A stretch of DNA of 64,000 bases, taken from Bryobacterales bacterium (lineage in GTDB: Bacteria; Acidobacteriota; Terriglobia; Bryobacterales; UBA6623). Both the position numbers and the translations under genes were made by a program. The notes under the pieces are model-generated. The model was not told the origin of the DNA and did no database searches. It saw nothing but the letters and a program-made list of their open reading frames with translations. This document shows positions 61,756 through 64,000 of the stretch, piece after piece. Each line of letters starts with the position of its first letter. Positions within the stretch are counted from its first letter, which is position 1. The stretch covers positions 29,316 through 93,315 of the forward strand of contig JAPOOG010000045.1 in assembly GCA_026713545.1 (NCBI GenBank), written 5' to 3'.

Positions 61756-63589
61756 GCTGGAAGACCTCCCGCCAGTCTTCTTGCTCCATGAGTTCGCCCT
61801 GCTCGCTTTTCTCGAGGACGAAATCGCCGATCACCAGCACGTCCATTTCGGTACGCATGAAGCACTTGAAGGCGTCCTCCGGTGTGCAGACGATCGGCTC
61901 GCCACGGACGTTGAACGACGTGTTGACGACGACCGGGCAACCCGTCAAGCGTCCGAACTCGGCGATCAGGTCGTAATAGATGCCGTTCTCGTCCGGGCGC
62001 ACGGTCTGGACGCGCGCCGAGTAGTCGACGTGCGTGACCGCCGGAATGTCCGACCGCGGGACGTTGAGCTTGTCGATGCCGAACAGCCGCTCTTCCTCGG
62101 CCGTTATGCTGTGCCGGATGGATTGCCGGACCGGCGCCGCGAGCAGCATGTAGGGTGAGTCGCAGTCCATTTCGAAGTAGTCGGAGACAGCCTCGCGGAT
62201 CACCGACGGAGCGAACGGCCGAAAGCTTTCTCGGAACTTGATTTTCAGGTTCAGCATCGACTGCATTTTTTGCGAGCGCGGGTCGGCGAGGATGCTGCGG
62301 GCGCCCAGAGAGCGCGGACCGAACTCCATGCGGCCCTGGAACCAGCCGATCACTTTCTCTTCGGCGAGTTGCCGGGCGGTCCACCCGATGAGCTCGCTGC
62401 GGTCCATGCGGCGGTAACGGGCTCCTTGGGACTCCAGCAGGGCGGAGACCTCTGCGCCGTGGAAAGACGGGCCAAGGCAGGTCGCCTTCATGCCGTCCAT
62501 GCGGCCGCGGCAGACCTCGGAGACCGTGCGGGGCTTGCCGAGGTATTGGTGCCAGGCCGACAGAGCGGCTCCGAGTGCGCCACCGGCGTCACCGGCGGCG
62601 GGCTGAATCCAGATGTTCTCGAAGGGGCCTTCCCGCAGCAGGCGTCCGTTTCCGACGCAGTTCAGCGCCACCCCTCCGGCCAGAGCGAGATTTTTTTCGC
62701 GCGTCTCTTTGTGGACATGGTTTGCCATTCGCAGCATCGCCATCTCGGTGACTTGCTGTATCGAATGCGCGAGGTCCATTTCACGTTGGGCGATTTCTGA
62801 CTCGGGCTTGCGCGGCGGGCCTCCGAAGACGCGGTCGAATGCGCTGTTGGTCATGGTCAGGCCCTGGCAATAGTTGAAGAGCTTCATGTTGAGGCGCATC
62901 GAGCCGTCGGGGCGGAGGTCGACTGCCTCGTCGAGGATCTTCTGTGTATATTTCGGTTCGCCGTAGGGGGCCAGAGCCATGACCTTGTACTCGCCGGAGT
63001 TGACCTTGAAGCCGAGGTAGTAGGTGAAGGCCGAGTAGAGCAGCCCGAGCGAGTGCGGAAAGTGCGTTTCCGCTAGCAGGTCGATGCGGTTGCCCTTGCC
63101 GACCCCGAAACTTCCGGTGGCCCATTCGCCGACTCCGTCGATGGTGAGGATGGCGGCGCTTTCGAACGGAGAAGGGAAGAAGGCGCTGGCGGCATGCGAC
63201 TCGTGATGTTCCGTGAACAGAACTGTTCCGGCGAAGCCTGTTTCCCGCGCGGTCTGCTCGCGTATCCAGAGCTTCTCTTTCAGCCAAAGGGGCATGGCCT
63301 GCAGAAACGAGCGGATGCCTGCCGGAGCGTAGTCGAGATAGGTTTCGAGCAGGCGCTCGAACTTCTGGAGGGGCTTGTCGTAGAAGACGGCGTGGGCCAG
63401 GTCGGAAGCGGCGATGCCGGCTTCTTGCAGACAGTACTCGACGGCTTTGCTCGGGAAGCTGTGATCGTGCTTCTTGCGTGTGAAACGCTCTTCCTGTGCA
63501 GCCGCAATGATCTCACCGTCGCGCACCAGACAAGCGGCCGAGTCGTGATAGTAGGCCGAGAGTCCGAGGATGAATGTGCCCTTGCTCAC
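61748..63589 (-). CDS. NodU-family carbamoyltransferase
   Basis: 613 aa from the GTG at 63589 (MSKGTFILGLSAYYHDSAAC), chosen because family members begin there; longer in-frame starts at 63676 (ATG) and upstream lack family support. The N-terminal ASKHA ATPase domain has GLSAYYHDSAA, EERFTRKKHDHSFP, TEHHESHAASAFF and LTIDGVGEWATG; the Tobz/YrdC-like C-terminal part contains LAGGVALNCVGNGR, GRMEFGPRSLGARSIL and VVNTSFNVRGEPIVCTPEDA. It transfers a carbamoyl group from carbamoyl phosphate to a hydroxyl, probably of a cell-surface sugar. SxtJ-like partner follows. Confidence 0.93.
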   Translation of the reverse strand: MSKGTFILGLSAYYHDSAACLVRDGEIIAAAQEERFTRKKHDHSFPSKAVEYCLQEAGIAASDLAHAVFYDKPLQKFERLLETYLDYAPAGIRSFLQAMPLWLKEKLWIREQTARETGFAGTVLFTEHHESHAASAFFPSPFESAAILTIDGVGEWATGSFGVGKGNRIDLLAETHFPHSLGLLYSAFTYYLGFKVNSGEYKVMALAPYGEPKYTQKILDEAVDLRPDGSMRLNMKLFNYCQGLTMTNSAFDRVFGGPPRKPESEIAQREMDLAHSIQQVTEMAMLRMANHVHKETREKNLALAGGVALNCVGNGRLLREGPFENIWIQPAAGDAGGALGAALSAWHQYLGKPRTVSEVCRGRMDGMKATCLGPSFHGAEVSALLESQGARYRRMDRSELIGWTARQLAEEKVIGWFQGRMEFGPRSLGARSILADPRSQKMQSMLNLKIKFRESFRPFAPSVIREAVSDYFEMDCDSPYMLLAAPVRQSIRHSITAEEERLFGIDKLNVPRSDIPAVTHVDYSARVQTVRPDENGIYYDLIAEFGRLTGCPVVVNTSFNVRGEPIVCTPEDAFKCFMRTEMDVLVIGDFVLEKSEQGELMEQEDWREVFQLD

Positions 63590-63737
63590 GTTGTCGGGGC
63601 CGCGTAGACCGAAGAGCAGTCGGTGCTTTCTTCCGCTACCACTGTAACTTACCGTCGAGCGGCGAACGTCGTTCATATGGAAGATGTTGGCGCAATCTTC
63701 GTAGTTCCCCTGCTGAGCCAGGCAGAACGTTCCCCTT

Positions 63738-64000
63738 TGGCTCGGCGGAGAAAAAAGCGGAGAAAACATCGAGCAGGTGAGATCACGCCCATGAGTCTCC
63801 GGCGAAGGCTGCATTTCTTCCCCAGGCGACGAGGCGAAGTCCGTGCGCACCACGAATCAGGGCTTGCAAGGCTTTCACGAGCCACGAGCCACAGGTCACT
63901 AGCCACTGCTTTTAAGCTTTTTACGAAACACGGGACACGAAACACGAATCACGTCTTTTTAGTACCTCTTGGTACTGAAGCCCTTCAGTCTTTTTTTTCC
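63738..64000. repeat. Composite repeat region with terminator-like hairpin, copy 3
   Basis: At 63748-63805 the words GCGGAGAAAACATCGAG, AGGTGAGATCACGCCCATGA and GTCTCC match the region after copy 1 (20790-20830). At 63922-63953 is the array ACGGGACACGAAACACGAAT then CACG. At 63961-63976 is a small palindrome (AGTACC-TCTT-GGTACT) and at 63971-64000 the hairpin GGTACTGAAGCCCTTCAGTC with eight T, cut by the window end. The order of the parts differs from copies 1 and 2. Confidence 0.6.

Overview
The window is about 58-60% GC by eye, densely coded on both strands, and looks like chromosome from an environmental, non-model bacterium. I infer Acidobacteriota. The signs are a large secreted VWA protein of the acidobacterial 'VWFA-related' type, a TonB-dependent receptor with an N-terminal carboxypeptidase-like regulatory domain, many Tat- or lipobox-exported sugar and sulfate hydrolases, PQQ enzymes and short dispersed repeats in the gaps. 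The phylum is an inference from gene content only; no rRNA is present.

Layout. 0-11 kb: a 5'-truncated rmuC, then a minus-strand block with a two-component pair (sigma-54 type regulator, sensor kinase), a lipoprotein, a PepP-like peptidase, accB, accC and a PQQ-type beta-propeller with EF-hand loops, followed by a leucine-rich-repeat protein. 11-20 kb: sialidase-like protein, M48 protease, HAD phosphatase, VOC protein, sulfatase and polysaccharide deacetylase, with decayed sulfatase pieces. 21-30 kb: cobT-cobS-cobU for the lower-ligand end of cobalamin assembly, a class III aminotransferase, thiI, a ZapB-like/ZapA pair, ymdB and a MOSC protein. 30-36 kb: LamG lipoprotein, a TonB receptor under a clear cobalamin riboswitch, and the RNase P RNA gene. 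35-44 kb: a degenerate HldE-like protein overlapping a heptosyltransferase, an SGNH hydrolase, an HMA-like secreted protein, a Tat-exported GH-like protein, an aldehyde dehydrogenase and the VWA protein. 44-50 kb: a minus-strand periplasmic oxidation block (HAD, dihaem cytochrome c, PQQ alcohol dehydrogenase, esterase, MauG-type peroxidase). 50-57 kb: an enolase-superfamily enzyme and a sulfite-oxidase-like enzyme, then an accessory patch with an HNH nuclease, a HEPN protein and a collapsed MmeI-type restriction gene. 57-64 kb: a secreted protein joined to a resolvase scrap, tRNA-His, a non-canonical Nramp transporter, a TfoX-like protein, and a carbamoyltransferase with an SxtJ-like partner.

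Three things stand out. First, the window carries decayed copies of its own genes (two sulfatase relics, one relic of the sulfite-oxidase 5' end between direct repeats, one scrap of the enolase-superfamily gene). Second, at least two families of short intergenic repeats recur: a roughly 170-190 bp element with inverted ends (four fuller and two partial copies) and a composite repeat built on a terminator-like hairpin plus arrays of an ACGAATC-type word. Third, a HEPN (AbiU2-like) gene starts in an ATGA overlap with the preserved last codons of an MmeI-family restriction gene whose methyltransferase core has been deleted while its nuclease active site survives. This points to an ancestral two-gene restriction/HEPN defence module.

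Cobalamin is a theme: uptake (riboswitch plus receptor) and salvage (cobTSU) lie 10 kb apart, with no riboswitch seen before cobT. Where several starts are possible I chose the one giving a family-like N-terminus or a Shine-Dalgarno match and said so.
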